Shown here: positions 1 to 10,965 of the stretch, in pieces | Numbering within the stretch: the first letter of the stretch is position 1 | Layout: every line of letters begins with the position of its first letter | Assembly: GCF_900119165.1 (NCBI RefSeq) | Contig: NZ_FPJG01000006.1 | Span: forward strand, 5,332,001 to 5,396,000 | DNA: 64,000 bases | Reading direction: 5' to 3' | DNA from: Amycolatopsis australiensis | GTDB lineage: Bacteria > Actinomycetota > Actinomycetes > Mycobacteriales > Pseudonocardiaceae | Position numbers and translations under genes: made by a program | Notes under the pieces: model-generated | Told to the model about the DNA's origin: nothing | The model's input: the letters and a program-made list of their open reading frames with translations, nothing else | Database searches by the model: none

Positions 1-735
1 GTGGTCGCGCTGCGGCCCGAGGACGGCCACATCGCCTGCCGGCTGAACCTGACCGACCTGCGCGACCTCCCCGCGGCGACCAGCCGCTGCCGCCGCCTGC
101 TGGACCTCGACGCGGACCCGGTGGCCGTCGACGACCAGCTCGCCACCGACCCGCTGCTCGCCCCGCTCGTCGCGGCGGCGCCGGGCCGCCGGGTGCCGCG
201 CACGGTCGACGGGGCCGAGTTCGCCGTCCGCGCCGTCCTCGGCCAGCAGGTCTCGACCGCGGCGGCCCGCACGCACGCGGCCCGGCTCGTCGTCGCGCAC
301 GGTGAACCGGTCGACGACCCCGAAGGCGGCCTGACGCACCTGTTCCCGTCCCCGGAGGCGCTGGCCTCGCTCGACCCGGAGACGCTGGCCATGCCGCGCA
401 GCCGCCGCCGGACCCTGCTGGCGCTGGTCTCGGCGTTGACGGACGGCCTCGACCTCGGCGCGGGCAGCGACTGGGAAGCGGCCAGGGCCGCCCTCACCGC
501 GTTGCCCGGCTTCGGACCGTGGACGGTCGAGAGCATCGCGATGCGCGCGCTCGGCGACCCGGACGCGTTCCTGCCCACCGACCTAGGTATCAAGTACGCG
601 GCGGAGACCCTCGGCCTGGGCGGCCCGGCCGCCGTCGTCGCCCGGTCCGGGGCGTGGCGCCCCTGGCGCGCCTACGCCACCCAGCACCTGTGGGCCACCG
701 GTGACCACGCGATCAACCGGATGCCCGCCGCTTAG
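1..735 (+). CDS. alkA: DNA-3-methyladenine glycosylase AlkA, 3' part (gene enters the window from the left)
   Basis: Base-excision repair glycosylase of the HhH-GPD superfamily that removes alkylated purines. The helix-hairpin-helix LPGFGPWTVES starts near residue 168 and is followed by the catalytic Asp in LPTDLGIKYA (about residue 194). An upstream GQQVSTAAART stretch belongs to the same fold. The reading frame is open from base 1, so the visible GTG need not be the start; related actinobacterial proteins often carry an Ada-type regulatory domain ahead of this part. It is followed after 8 bp by a methylguanine methyltransferase, so the pair is probably an alkylation-repair operon. Family is confident, the N-terminus is unknown. 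Confidence 0.85.
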   Translation: MVALRPEDGHIACRLNLTDLRDLPAATSRCRRLLDLDADPVAVDDQLATDPLLAPLVAAAPGRRVPRTVDGAEFAVRAVLGQQVSTAAARTHAARLVVAHGEPVDDPEGGLTHLFPSPEALASLDPETLAMPRSRRRTLLALVSALTDGLDLGAGSDWEAARAALTALPGFGPWTVESIAMRALGDPDAFLPTDLGIKYAAETLGLGGPAAVVARSGAWRPWRAYATQHLWATGDHAINRMPAA

Positions 736-743
736 GAGATCCC

Positions 744-1262
744 ATGCGTTCCCACACCATCGTGGACAGTCCCTGCGGACCGCTGACGCTCGTGGCCGAG
801 GGTGCCGCGCTGTGCGGGCTGTACATGCACGAGCAGCGCCACCGGCCCGCCGAGCCGACGTTCGGCTCGCGCGGCGCCGGTGAGGTCTTCGAGGCCGCCG
901 AGGCACAGCTGGCGGAGTACTTCGCCGGGCGGCGACGCGAGTTCGACCTCCCGCTGGCCTTCCGCGGCACGCCGTTCCAGCGGTCGGTGTGGGCAGCGCT
1001 GCTCGACATCCCGTACGGCGAAACCGCGTCCTACGGCGAACTCGCGCGGCTGCTCGGCAACCCGGCGGCGTCCCGCGCGGTCGGGCTGGCCAACGGCAAG
1101 AACCCGATCTCGATCATCGTCCCGTGCCACCGGGTGGTCGGCTCGACCGGCGCGCTGACCGGCTACGGCGGCGGGCTGGAACGCAAGCGGTACCTGCTCG
1201 ACTTCGAGCGCGGCGCGGCCGCTGATCCCAGCAGCTGGGAGCCGGCGTCCACGGCCGTGTGA
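744..1262 (+). CDS. ogt: methylated-DNA--protein-cysteine S-methyltransferase
   Basis: Suicide repair protein that moves the O6-methyl group of guanine onto its own cysteine. The active-site motif IIVPCHRVVGS is complete, with the acceptor at about Cys128, and the following GALTGYGGGLERKRYLL is typical of the DNA-binding domain. The 172-residue length is normal for Ogt. The ATG is preceded by TAGGAGAT, a good ribosome site. It lies 8 bp behind the AlkA-type glycosylase and is probably cotranscribed with it. Confidence 0.93.
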   Translation: MRSHTIVDSPCGPLTLVAEGAALCGLYMHEQRHRPAEPTFGSRGAGEVFEAAEAQLAEYFAGRRREFDLPLAFRGTPFQRSVWAALLDIPYGETASYGELARLLGNPAASRAVGLANGKNPISIIVPCHRVVGSTGALTGYGGGLERKRYLLDFERGAAADPSSWEPASTAV

Positions 1263-1328
1263 GATGGACGGCAGCCGCGGCGGGGCGGGGCGGCGTGGCC
1301 GGGGCCGGGATGGAAGGATCTGCAGACC

Positions 1329-1592
1329 GTGAAGACCTTCGATGAGCTGTTCGCGGAGCTTGCCGAGCGCGCGCGTACCCGTCCCGACGGGTCCGGCACC
1401 GTCGCCGCCCTCGACGCCGGGGTGCACGCCCAGGGCAAGAAGGTGCTCGAGGAAGCCGGTGAGGTGTGGATCGCCGCCGAGCACGAATCCGACGAGCGCC
1501 TCGCCGAGGAGATCTCCCAGCTGCTGTACCGGGTGCAGGTGCTGATGCTCGGCCGCGGGCTGTCGACCGAGGACGTCTACCGCTACCTGTGA
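1329..1592 (+). CDS. hisE: phosphoribosyl-ATP pyrophosphatase HisE
   Basis: Second step of histidine biosynthesis: hydrolysis of PR-ATP to PR-AMP and pyrophosphate. The 87-residue all-alpha MazG-like protein shows [18 protein letters not shown] and [14 protein letters not shown], the acidic helices that hold Mg2+. The start is GTG. It lies directly before hisG with 32 bp between them, as in mycobacteria where hisE and hisG are separate from the main his operon. It is a stand-alone HisE, not fused to HisI. Confidence 0.93.
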   Translation: MKTFDELFAELAERARTRPDGSGTVAALDAGVHAQGKKVLEEAGEVWIAAEHESDERLAEEISQLLYRVQVLMLGRGLSTEDVYRYL

Positions 1593-1624
1593 CGGGTCGC
1601 TCCAACAACGAGGAGAGAAGCGAA

Positions 1625-2470
1625 ATGCTGCGTGTTGCCGTGCCGAACAAGGGAGCCCTCGCCGCCGCGGCGACGGAGATGCTCGGCGAAGCGGGCTACC
1701 GCAAGCGGCATGAGCAGCGCGACCTGACCGTGCTCGACCCGGTCAACGAGGTCGAGTTCTTCTTCCTGCGGCCCAAGGACATCGCGATCTACGTCGGCTC
1801 CGGCGAGCTGGACCTCGGCATCACCGGCCGCGACCTCGCGCTCGACTCCGGCGCCCCGGTGGAGGAGATCCAGGCGCTCGGCTTCGGCGGCTCGACGTTC
1901 CGCTACGCGGCCCCGGCGGGCAAGGACTGGAAGCCGGCGGACCTGCACGGCAAGCGCCTGGCGACGTCGTACCCGCGGCTGGTCCGCGACGACCTCGCCC
2001 GCCACGGCGTCGAAGCCGAGGTGATCCGGCTCGACGGCGCGGTGGAGATCTCGATCCAGCTGGGGGTCGCGGACGCGATCGCCGACGTCGTCGAGTCCGG
2101 CCGGTCGCTGCGCCAGCACAACCTGGTCGCGTTCGGCGACCCGATCTGCGTGTCCGAAGCGGTGTTGCTGCAGCGTCGCGGGACGCCCGAGAGCCGGGCG
2201 AAGTCGCAGCTGGCCGCGCGCCTGCGCGGGGTGGTGTTCGCGCAGCAGTACATGATGCTGGACTACGACTGCCCGCGGACGCTGCTGGAGCGGGCGATGG
2301 CGATCACGCCCGGCCTGGAGTCCCCGACGGTGGCGCCGCTGGCCGACGACGAGTGGGTGGCCGTGCGGGCGATGGTGCCGCGCAAGGAAGTCAACCGGAT
2401 CATGGACGAGCTGGCCGAGGTGGGCGCGAAGGCGATCCTGGCCTCGGACATCCGTTCCTGCCGCCTCTGA
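1625..2470 (+). CDS. hisG: ATP phosphoribosyltransferase HisG
   Basis: First, feedback-controlled step of histidine synthesis, joining ATP and PRPP. The protein begins [12 protein letters not shown] and shows [12 protein letters not shown] in the catalytic part and a C-terminal regulatory domain ending with the [20 protein letters not shown] region. At 281 residues it is the long form that binds histidine and needs no HisZ. The ATG at 1625 was chosen because GAGGAGAGAAG precedes it and the family starts here, although the frame is open further upstream. It ends at a large hairpin shared with the convergent ParA gene. Confidence 0.95.
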   Translation: MLRVAVPNKGALAAAATEMLGEAGYRKRHEQRDLTVLDPVNEVEFFFLRPKDIAIYVGSGELDLGITGRDLALDSGAPVEEIQALGFGGSTFRYAAPAGKDWKPADLHGKRLATSYPRLVRDDLARHGVEAEVIRLDGAVEISIQLGVADAIADVVESGRSLRQHNLVAFGDPICVSEAVLLQRRGTPESRAKSQLAARLRGVVFAQQYMMLDYDCPRTLLERAMAITPGLESPTVAPLADDEWVAVRAMVPRKEVNRIMDELAEVGAKAILASDIRSCRL

Positions 2471-2477
2471 CCCGTCC

Positions 2478-2531
2478 GCCGGTCGTGAGCGGGAATCAGT
2501 GGCAGAACACTGCTTCCCATTCACGACCGGC
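2478..2531. terminator. large hairpin between convergent hisG and the ParA-like gene
   Basis: The outer arms GCCGGTCGTGA (2478-2488) and TCACGACCGGC (2521-2531) are perfect complements. Inside them GGGAA pairs with TTCCC (2491-2495 with 2514-2518) and CAGTG with CACTG (2497-2501 with 2508-2512). There is no T-tract. It fills the space between the two stop codons and probably ends transcription from both sides. Confidence 0.75.
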
Positions 2532-2532
2532 G

Positions 2533-3468
2533 TCAGCGTGGGCGGTTCGGCTTCTTCGGCAGCAGGTCGTAGAGCCCCTTGCGGGCGCCGTTGTCGTTGA
2601 CGTTGCGGGCCACCGCGACCTCCGAGATGAAGTCCTCGAAGACGAACTCCTCGTCGGCAGGCACCACCGCCGGGGCCTGGTTCTGCTCCAGGTAGCCGTC
2701 GAGGGTCGCCGCGATTTCGCGGAACGACAGCGCCTGCAACGTCTCCGGCGCGTAGGTCGTCACCGGGACGCCGTGGGCCGCCGCCTCGTTCATCACCACG
2801 CCCAGCGGCAGGTGCGAGAGCATCGGGATGCCGAACTCGTACATCTCCTGCAGCGCCGCGGCCGCGTAGTGCGAGATCGGCCGCCGGTACAGGCTCGGGA
2901 CCAGGCCGAACCACGACAGCGGCTGGCGCCCGACGGTCTGCTCGACGTAGCGCACCTGGTCGGCCAGCAGCCGCAGCGCGCGGATGCTCGTCTTGTCGGG
3001 CTGCACCGGCACCAGGATGCCGTGCGACGCCGCCAGCGCGTTGTTCGTCAGCACGTCCAGCGCCGGCGGGCAGTCGATGATGCAGTGGTCGTAGTTGGCG
3101 AACTGGATGACCCGCGCCAGCTGCCAGCCGGGCACGCGGAACGAGTCGAGCCGCCGGATCAGGTCGAACATCCCCGGCGAGGTCGGCACGACGTCGAGCG
3201 CGCCGCCGCGGCCGAGGTTGCTGCGCGGGTGCGGGACGACGAGTTCCTCGATCGGGCCCTTCCACGTCTTGGCCAGGGCTTTCGCGAGGCTCGGCTGGTC
3301 CGCGGCGACCTCGGACAGGCCGAGCATCTCGGTCGTCGCGTGGCCCTGCGGGTCGAGGTCGACCAGCAGCACCCGGCGGCCCCGCTCGGCCAGTGCGGCC
3401 GCGGCGCCGACGCTCAGTGAGGTCTTGCCGACCCCGCCTTTCTGGTTGACCACCGAAGTGATCTGCAT
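2533..3468 (-). CDS. ParA/MinD-family ATPase without a ParB partner
   Basis: P-loop ATPase of the ParA type, a family that moves or positions DNA or protein cargo by ATP-driven surface binding. The deviant Walker A KGGVGKTS is at residues 10-17, the Walker A' segment VLLVDLDPQGHAT follows, and IIDCPPALD forms Walker B. A KTSIRALRLL stretch and an acidic tail VPADEEFVFEDFI come later. Length is 311 residues. No parB-like gene or parS site is near; the upstream genes on the same strand are a thioesterase (64 bp away) and a RecB-like nuclease. The chromosomal ParA normally sits near the origin with ParB, so this is probably an orphan paralogue of unknown cargo. Confidence 0.85.
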   Translation of the reverse strand: MQITSVVNQKGGVGKTSLSVGAAAALAERGRRVLLVDLDPQGHATTEMLGLSEVAADQPSLAKALAKTWKGPIEELVVPHPRSNLGRGGALDVVPTSPGMFDLIRRLDSFRVPGWQLARVIQFANYDHCIIDCPPALDVLTNNALAASHGILVPVQPDKTSIRALRLLADQVRYVEQTVGRQPLSWFGLVPSLYRRPISHYAAAALQEMYEFGIPMLSHLPLGVVMNEAAAHGVPVTTYAPETLQALSFREIAATLDGYLEQNQAPAVVPADEEFVFEDFISEVAVARNVNDNGARKGLYDLLPKKPNRPR

Positions 3469-3532
3469 GCCGGAGCGCTCCTCAAGTCGGTCGTTCCGCG
3501 AAGGTTATTGGATGCGGGCCCGTTGTGGGTGG

Positions 3533-4323
3533 CTATCCGCCTCCGGCCTGTCGCGGGCGCACCAGCAGGGCCTGCGCGCCGGTGGCCACCGGGCCGTCGC
3601 CGTCGTGCAGGATGCTGGTCGCCGTGCCGATCCCGGACCGCCCCACCAGCGTGACCGCGTCGAGGCCGATCCACTCGCCCGACGGCGGCCGCCGCAGGTG
3701 CACGGTCAGCTCGGAGTTGATGAACCACCACTGCCGCGGGTCGAGGTAGTTCGACACGCCGTTGCCGGAGTCGGCGACGGTGAACAGCCGCTGCAGCCCG
3801 CTCGGCTCCTCGCCGTCGACCAGGGGCACCCGCTGGCGGGCCCAGACGGCGGCCGGGCCGGGCACGTCCATCCCGCCGCGCACCGCGCGCCACTCCATCG
3901 CGTCGAGGTAGCCGCTCTGCCAGCCCTCGGGCCACGGCGACTCCGTGACGCTGTCCGGGGCAGGCAGCAGCGGGCCGCCGTCGGTGGCGATCTCGGCCGT
4001 GGCGGACGTCGCGAGCCGCCACGCCGACGCCCGCGCCACGACGCGGCCGGCGGCGGCCAGCTCGGCCTGCAGCAGCTCGACCGACCGGCCCGGCCGCTCG
4101 ACGCGGGCCCGCACGGTGAGCTCGGCGACCGGTGCCGGGCCGAGGATCTCGACCGTCACCCGTGCCAGCTCGGCCGGGTGGGCGGGTTCGACGTGTTCGA
4201 GGGCGCGGACCAGCAACGCCGACGGCGGCCCGAAGTGCTGGGAGTCGGCGGACCACGGGCCGGCCGTGTGCCCGGTCGCGGAGAAGCGGTCGCCGCCGAG
4301 CGGGACGTAGAACGCGTCGGCCA

Positions 4324-4324
<1 letters not shown>
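3533..4324 (-). CDS. acyl-CoA thioesterase-like protein, double hotdog fold
   Basis: 263-residue protein of the TesB-like thioesterase family. It shows the N-terminal hotdog segment GPWSADSQHFGPPSALLVRA and the second-domain pattern WWFINSELTVHLRRPPSGEW with LVGRSGIGTATSILHD, which correspond to the two hotdog helices. The substrate cannot be read from the sequence. Its ATG shares one base with the stop codon of the upstream nuclease gene (TGATG), so the two are translationally coupled. Confidence 0.75.
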
Positions 4325-5226
<902 letters not shown>

Positions 5227-5348
5227 GGGCAGAGCGTAACGCCGGGGTCCGACAGTTCCGGCGACCGCAACGCCCGGGACCCGCGGCGGTGGCCGTCCGT
5301 GCGCGACACCACCCGGACCGGATCACCCGGTCCCCACACCGGGGGCTC

Positions 5349-5361
5349 TAGGCTCTCCGGC
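5349..5361 (+). promoter_or_regulatory. -10 hexamer for a leaderless transcript of the site-2 protease gene
   Basis: TAGGCT at 5349-5354 fits TANNNT and is followed by seven bases and then the ATG at 5362. Transcription would therefore begin at or next to the start codon, and no ribosome site is present. This spacing supports the chosen start. Confidence 0.55.
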
Positions 5362-6513
5362 ATGGCCGCGACCAGTGAGCAGGGCACCGGCGGCACCCGG
5401 CAGGCCGTCCGCTCGGACGGCGGCCTCGTGCTGTTCCGCGTCGCCGGCGTGCCGGTGCTGCTCGCGCCGTCGTGGTGGGTCGGCTCGCTGATCGTCGTCG
5501 TGCTCTACGCGCCGCTGGTCGGGCGGCTGCTCCCGGACGCGTCGACACTGACGTCGTGGCTGCTCGCGGCCGCGTTCGCGCTGCTGCTGGGGCTTTCGGT
5601 GCTCGCCCACGAGCTGGGGCACTGCCTGGCCGCGCTGCGGCTGGGGATCCCGGTGCGGCGGCTGCGCCTGTTCCTGCTCGGCGGCCTGTCCGAAGTGGCC
5701 CGCACGCCGAAGCGGCCCGTCCACGAAGGGCTCGTCGCCGCGGCGGGCCCGGCGGTGTCGCTGCTGCTGGGCGGGTTCTGCGGCCTGCTGATGTTCGCCG
5801 TCCCGCCGGACGGCGCGGTCTGGATGCTGGTCGCCGAGTGCGCGGTCGCGAACCTCGCCGTCGCCGTGTTCAACCTGCTGCCCGGCCTGCCGCTCGACGG
5901 CGGACGGCTGGTCCGCGCCGGCGTCTGGGCGGTCACCGGGGCCCGCGCGAAAGGCACGCGCGCCGCGGTCGCCGGCGGCGCGGTCGTCGCCGCCGGGCTG
6001 CTCGTGTGGGCGTTGTGGGGCCTGGCGACCGGGAGCCCGGACCGCTGGCTGCGGCTGGGTGTGTGCGTCGTCACAGCCTGGTTCGTGATCCTCGGCGCGC
6101 GGTCGGAGCTGGCCGCGGAAGCTCGCCGGACCTGGCCGGAAGGTCTGGACCTCGGTGAGCTGGTGCGGCCGGTGCTGCAGCTGCCCGCCGAGAGCCCGGT
6201 TTCGGACGCGCTGGCCGCGTCGGCGGGCCGGGGCGTGGTGCTGGTCCGCGCCGACGGCGTCGCGGCCGGCCTGCTCGACACGGGCGCGGCCGAGCGGCTG
6301 GCCGGCACGTCGCCGCACGCGCCGGCCGAACTGGCCGCCGAGCCGATCCGCGCCGAGACCGTGCTGCTGGCGTCGGAACCGGGGGAGGACGTCGTCGAGC
6401 GCGTCCGCGAAACCCCGGCGTGGCAGTTCCTCGTCGTCGACGACGAGGGCCGCCCGGCGGGCGTGCTGCGCCGGGACGACCTGCGGGCCGCGCTGAACCG
6501 CCGTACCCGCTGA
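5362..6513 (+). CDS. site-2 protease family membrane metalloprotease with C-terminal CBS-like domain
   Basis: Intramembrane zinc protease of family M50. HELGH at residues 83-87 gives two zinc ligands and the catalytic Glu; the third ligand is in LPLDGGRL (Asp about 179). About six hydrophobic segments lie between residues 35 and 250. The last 130 residues (PVLQLPAESPVSDALAAS onward, then FLVVDDEGRPAGVLRRDDL) form a CBS-pair-like cytoplasmic domain that may sense nucleotides. The ATG at 5362 was preferred over upstream in-frame codons because of the -10/start spacing. The substrate, often an anti-sigma factor or a membrane regulator, is unknown. Confidence 0.88.
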   Translation: MAATSEQGTGGTRQAVRSDGGLVLFRVAGVPVLLAPSWWVGSLIVVVLYAPLVGRLLPDASTLTSWLLAAAFALLLGLSVLAHELGHCLAALRLGIPVRRLRLFLLGGLSEVARTPKRPVHEGLVAAAGPAVSLLLGGFCGLLMFAVPPDGAVWMLVAECAVANLAVAVFNLLPGLPLDGGRLVRAGVWAVTGARAKGTRAAVAGGAVVAAGLLVWALWGLATGSPDRWLRLGVCVVTAWFVILGARSELAAEARRTWPEGLDLGELVRPVLQLPAESPVSDALAASAGRGVVLVRADGVAAGLLDTGAAERLAGTSPHAPAELAAEPIRAETVLLASEPGEDVVERVRETPAWQFLVVDDEGRPAGVLRRDDLRAALNRRTR

Positions 6514-6565
6514 GGTCACGGCACGGGCCGCCTGCGAAGATCTGTCGTCGGGCCAACCGGGGTAG

Positions 6566-7402
<837 letters not shown>

Positions 7403-7434
7403 GACAGCCCCCGCCAGCGTCGGAGCCGGCCGGT

Positions 7435-7884
7435 CTAACCCGGCACGCACCAGCGGCCGTTCTCCTTGTGCAGCGGGAACGGCGTGTCCTTGGTGCCGCC
7501 CGGCGCCACGACGTGGACTTTCGCGGTCGCGGACTCGCCGCGCAGCTGCGGCGGCTCCGCCAGCGTCGCCGTGACCGGGCCGGCCGCGTCCCACGTCCGC
7601 TGCAGCCCGGCCAGCGCTTCGGCGCTCTGCGGACGGCACGTCAGCTTCCCGAAGGCCGCCGAGTCGTGCGCGGCGATCGCGTCGACGATCGCCTTGGCCA
7701 GCACCTTCACCGCCGCCGTGTCGACCTCGTCCGGCGGGGCGGACGACGGCGGCCGGGACGGCGGCGGTGGTGTGCCCGTCGCCGCGGGCGGGGAGCCGGA
7801 CGGCGCGACGAGCAGCAGTCCCAGCACCACGCCCGCGGCGGCCACGCCGAGCAGCACCAGCCCGGCGACGAGCGCCCGCTTCAC
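7435..7884 (-). CDS. small membrane-anchored or secreted protein, unknown function
   Basis: 149 residues. An N-terminal hydrophobic segment (residues 4-27, ALVAGLVLLGVAAAG) acts as anchor or signal; there is no lipobox cysteine. A Pro/Ser/Thr linker follows, then a domain with VKVLAKAIVDAIAAHDSAAF, a cysteine in KLTCRPQ and HKENGRWCVPG at the end, so one disulfide is possible. The shape resembles small DUF4878/NTF2-like lumazine-type extracellular domains, but this is only a resemblance. It starts 13 bp behind the larger membrane gene on the same strand and has the same end layout (GRWC against GLWC), so the two are related and cotranscribed. Confidence 0.7.
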   Translation of the reverse strand: MKRALVAGLVLLGVAAAGVVLGLLLVAPSGSPPAATGTPPPPSRPPSSAPPDEVDTAAVKVLAKAIVDAIAAHDSAAFGKLTCRPQSAEALAGLQRTWDAAGPVTATLAEPPQLRGESATAKVHVVAPGGTKDTPFPLHKENGRWCVPG

Positions 7885-7897
7885 CGACGGCGCGGGC

Positions 7898-8743
7898 TCA
7901 CGAGCCGTCCGCCTTCACGTTGGACAGGCACCACAGGCCGGCTTCCTTCTGGGCCGACATCGTGCCGACCTTCGTCTTCGTGCCGTCGGTGGCCGAGTAG
8001 CGCACGGTGGACTTGTCACCGGTGTCCTGCGGCGCTCCGGTCAGCTTCACCGTGACCTTCGGGATCTCGCCGGTGGTGCCCTCGTAGACGCTGCGGCAGA
8101 TGACGTCGCCCAGCGCCTTCTCGTCGCCCGCGTTGTAGGCCTCGATCGTCGAGTCGAACAGTTCCTGCGAGCTCGGCTTGCCGCCCGGGGCGGGGCCGCC
8201 GGCCGGCTTGGTGCTCTTCGTCGACGGGCTGGTCGGCGAGCTGGGCTTGGGCTTGGACGCCGACGGCTTGGACGTGGGTGCCGGCGTCGCCGAGGTGCTG
8301 CTCGCCGGCGGCGCGGCGGTGTTGTCGTCGCCGCTGTTGAGGAGGACCAGCGCCGTCACACCGCCGCCGACGATGACCACCGCGGCGACCGCGATGCCGA
8401 CGATGAGGCCGGTTTTCTTCTTCTTGGGCGGCGGGGCGTCGCCGAAGCCACCGCCGCCGTACGGGTCGTAGCCGCCGAAGCCCGGCTGCTGCGGCGGCTG
8501 GCCCCACTGGTCCTGCTGCCCGTACTGCGGATAGCCCTGCTGGGGCTGAGAGCCCGTCTGCGGCGGGTAACCGCCCTGCTCGTAGGGCCCCGGCTGGCCG
8601 AACTGCTGGGTGCCGCCGTAGCCCGGCTGGGGCTGCGGACCGCTCTGGGGGTAGCCGCCCGGCTGTCCGTACGGCCCGGGCTGCTGCCCGTAACCGCCGG
8701 GCTGCTGGCCGTAGCCGCCCGGTTGCTGCGGCGGGTAGGTCAT
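7898..8743 (-). CDS. Gln/Gly/Pro/Tyr-rich single-pass membrane protein with extracellular NTF2-like domain
   Basis: 281 residues. Residues 1-105 are low-complexity repeats of [15 protein letters not shown] and QQGYPQ types, expected in the cytoplasm. KKKK then leads into one membrane helix ([19 protein letters not shown]), an extracellular Ser/Thr/Pro/Lys linker and a small C-terminal domain with [10 protein letters not shown] and [11 protein letters not shown], where two Cys may pair. The same architecture appears in the DUF4333 protein at 35290. It is divergent from mpa across 364 bp. Function is unknown; disordered N-tails of this kind are common in actinobacterial envelope proteins. Confidence 0.75.
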   Translation of the reverse strand: MTYPPQQPGGYGQQPGGYGQQPGPYGQPGGYPQSGPQPQPGYGGTQQFGQPGPYEQGGYPPQTGSQPQQGYPQYGQQDQWGQPPQQPGFGGYDPYGGGGFGDAPPPKKKKTGLIVGIAVAAVVIVGGGVTALVLLNSGDDNTAAPPASSTSATPAPTSKPSASKPKPSSPTSPSTKSTKPAGGPAPGGKPSSQELFDSTIEAYNAGDEKALGDVICRSVYEGTTGEIPKVTVKLTGAPQDTGDKSTVRYSATDGTKTKVGTMSAQKEAGLWCLSNVKADGS

Positions 8744-9107
8744 GAGTGGTGCCCCCTAGCGTTCCATCGACGGAGAAACCGGCCGTCGGGCGGCCGGCGT
8801 CGGCCCGATGCTAGCCATCGGGCGTGGCCGCCGCGCGGTTAGGGCGGAACTGGCCGCGAAAGCCCGGTCGCGGCAGGGTTGGCGCCTCCCGGACGCGGGT
8901 ACTCCGCCCGTGCTTGGTTCGTCCCGGTGCGGACAACCCCGCGACGCGCCCGTGCCACGGCACCGAAATGGCCGCTTGCGCTGCGGGAATGTCCGTGCTG
9001 GACCAGGCGAGGAAACCGCGACGCGCCGATCTTGTGATCCGGAAAGGGCTTTTCTTGTCGGTGATCGCCGGTACCGTGGAATGAAAAGCACTCCGAGGAG
9101 GTGCCCG
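8744..9107. promoter_or_regulatory. divergent intergenic region between the membrane-protein operon and mpa
   Basis: A 364-bp gap without a convincing gene. The short frames in it show no ribosome site and no recognisable protein. Its right end, 9055-9107, holds the DNA-damage-type promoter and ribosome site of mpa; the rest shows nothing I recognise. Confidence 0.6.
9055..9077 (+). promoter_or_regulatory. RecA-NDp / PafBC-type DNA-damage promoter in front of mpa
   Basis: TTGTCGGTG (9055-9063), exactly eight bases, then TACCGT (9072-9077). This fits every fixed position of the published mycobacterial motif TTGTCRGTG-N8-TAN3T, which marks LexA-independent DNA-damage promoters activated by PafBC. 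The start point would fall near 9084, giving a leader of about 24 nt that carries GAGGAGG (9097-9103 area) before the ATG at 9108. Confidence 0.75.
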
Positions 9108-10910
9108 ATGCATCATGACCTTCCCGGAGGTCGGCGCGAGGAGGCCGACCCTTCAGCAACATCCGGACCTGGGACGACGGCGGACGAGCAGGCTCGGCAG
9201 ATCCGTTTTCTCGAAGAGGAAGTGGCGCTGCTGCGCCGCAAACTGACCGACTCGCCACGGCAGAACCGCGTTCTCGAACAGCGGCTCGCCGAGGCCTCGG
9301 AACGGGTGAGCCAGCTCACCGAGCGGAACACCAAACTGGTCGAGACCCTGCGCGAAGCACGAGGACAGCTCCTCGCGCTCCGTGAGGAGGTCGACCGGCT
9401 GGCCCAGCCACCGTCCGGGTACGGCGTCTTCGTGGAGGCGTACGAGGACAACACGGTGGACGTCTTCACGGCCGGCCGGAAGATGCGGGTGTCCGTCTCG
9501 CCCGCGGTCGAGATCTCGTCGCTGCGGCGCGGACAGGCGCTGCGGCTCAACGAGGCGCTCACCGTCGTCGAAGGCGGTGGCTTCGAACGCACCGGCGAGG
9601 TGTGCGCGCTGCGCGAGGTGCTCGCCCCCGACGTCGAGGGCGGCAGCCCCCGCGCGCTGGTGGTCGGGCACGCGGACGAGGAGCGGGTGGTCCTGCTCTC
9701 CGACCTGCTGGCCGAGCAGACGCTCAAGCCGGGCGACTCGCTGCTGGTCGACTCCAAGGCCGGTTACGCGTACGAGCGCGTGCCGAAGGCGGAGGTCGAG
9801 GACCTGGTGCTGGAGGAGGTGCCGGACGTCCGCTACGAGGACATCGGCGGCCTGTCCCGGCAGATCGAGCAGATCCGCGACGCGGTGGAGCTGCCGTTCC
9901 TGCACGCCGACCTGTACCAGGAGTACCAGCTGCGGCCACCGAAGGGTGTCCTGCTCTACGGCCCGCCGGGCTGCGGCAAGACGCTCATCGCCAAGGCGGT
10001 GGCGAACTCGCTGGCCAAGAAGGTGGCCGAGGCCCGCGGCGACGCGGCGGACGGGAAGTCCTACTTCCTGAACATCAAGGGTCCCGAGCTGCTCAACAAG
10101 TTCGTCGGGGAGACCGAGCGGCACATCCGCCTGATCTTCCAGCGGGCGCGGGAGAAGGCCTCCGAGGGCACCCCGGTGATCGTGTTCTTCGACGAGATGG
10201 ACTCGATCTTCCGGACCCGCGGGTCGGGTGTTTCCTCCGACGTCGAGACGACGATCGTGCCGCAGCTGCTGTCGGAGATCGACGGTGTCGAAGGCCTGGA
10301 GAACGTCATCGTCATCGGCGCCTCCAACCGCGAGGACATGATCGACCCGGCGATCCTGCGGCCCGGCCGGCTCGACGTCAAGATCAAGATCGAGCGTCCG
10401 GACGCCGAAGGCGCGAAGGACATCTTCTCCAAGTACCTGCAGGAAGGCCTGCCGATCCACGCCGACGACCTCGCGGAGTTCGGCGGCGACCACAAGGCCA
10501 CGTTCGACGCGATGATCCAGCACACGGTCGAGCGCATGTACGAGGAGAGCGACGAGAACCGGTTCCTCGAGGTCACCTACGCCAACGGGGACAAGGAAGT
10601 CCTGTACTTCCGCGACTTCAACTCGGGCGCGATGATCCAGAACATCGTGGACCGGGCGAAGAAGTCGGCGATCAAGTCGGTGCTGGAGACCAAGCAGCCG
10701 GGTCTGCGCGTCCAGCACCTGCTCGACGCGATCGTCGACGAGTTCGCGGAGAACGAGGACCTGCCGAACACCACCAACCCGGACGACTGGGCCCGGATCT
10801 CCGGCAAGAAGGGCGAGCGGATCGTCTACATCCGCACGCTCGTCACCGGCAAGAACCAGGACTCGGGGCGGGCGATCGACACCGCCACGAACACCGGTCA
10901 GTACCTGTAG
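9108..10910 (+). CDS. mpa: proteasomal AAA ATPase Mpa/ARC
   Basis: Hexameric unfoldase that binds Pup and feeds tagged proteins into the 20S proteasome. Order: N-terminal coiled coil (about residues 25-90, [15 protein letters not shown] onward) that captures Pup, two OB folds (about 95-240), then the AAA domain with Walker A GPPGCGKT at 285-292 and Walker [11 protein letters not shown] ending with Asp362-Glu363. The last residues GQYL carry the penultimate Tyr that docks on the proteasome alpha ring. Length 600 residues matches Mpa (609 in M. tuberculosis). The ATG at 9108 has GAGGAGG upstream. It is transcribed alone, with its own damage-type promoter and terminator. Confidence 0.97.
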   Translation: MHHDLPGGRREEADPSATSGPGTTADEQARQIRFLEEEVALLRRKLTDSPRQNRVLEQRLAEASERVSQLTERNTKLVETLREARGQLLALREEVDRLAQPPSGYGVFVEAYEDNTVDVFTAGRKMRVSVSPAVEISSLRRGQALRLNEALTVVEGGGFERTGEVCALREVLAPDVEGGSPRALVVGHADEERVVLLSDLLAEQTLKPGDSLLVDSKAGYAYERVPKAEVEDLVLEEVPDVRYEDIGGLSRQIEQIRDAVELPFLHADLYQEYQLRPPKGVLLYGPPGCGKTLIAKAVANSLAKKVAEARGDAADGKSYFLNIKGPELLNKFVGETERHIRLIFQRAREKASEGTPVIVFFDEMDSIFRTRGSGVSSDVETTIVPQLLSEIDGVEGLENVIVIGASNREDMIDPAILRPGRLDVKIKIERPDAEGAKDIFSKYLQEGLPIHADDLAEFGGDHKATFDAMIQHTVERMYEESDENRFLEVTYANGDKEVLYFRDFNSGAMIQNIVDRAKKSAIKSVLETKQPGLRVQHLLDAIVDEFAENEDLPNTTNPDDWARISGKKGERIVYIRTLVTGKNQDSGRAIDTATNTGQYL

Positions 10911-10920
10911 TTCCGACACG

Positions 10921-10952
10921 CGAAGGGGCGGTGCCGCGGCACCGCCCCTTCG
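10921..10952 (+). terminator. hairpin terminator of mpa
   Basis: Perfect 15-bp stem: CGAAGGGGCGGTGCC (10921-10935) with GGCACCGCCCCTTCG (10938-10952), two-base loop, 10 bp after the stop codon. No U-tract follows, as is usual in actinobacteria. Confidence 0.85.
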
Positions 10953-10965
10953 TCGTGTGTCAGGT

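Noticed and set aside
7435..8743. Lipoprotein call for the two secreted proteins beside mpa
   Set aside because: Neither has a Cys at the end of its hydrophobic segment, so there is no lipobox.
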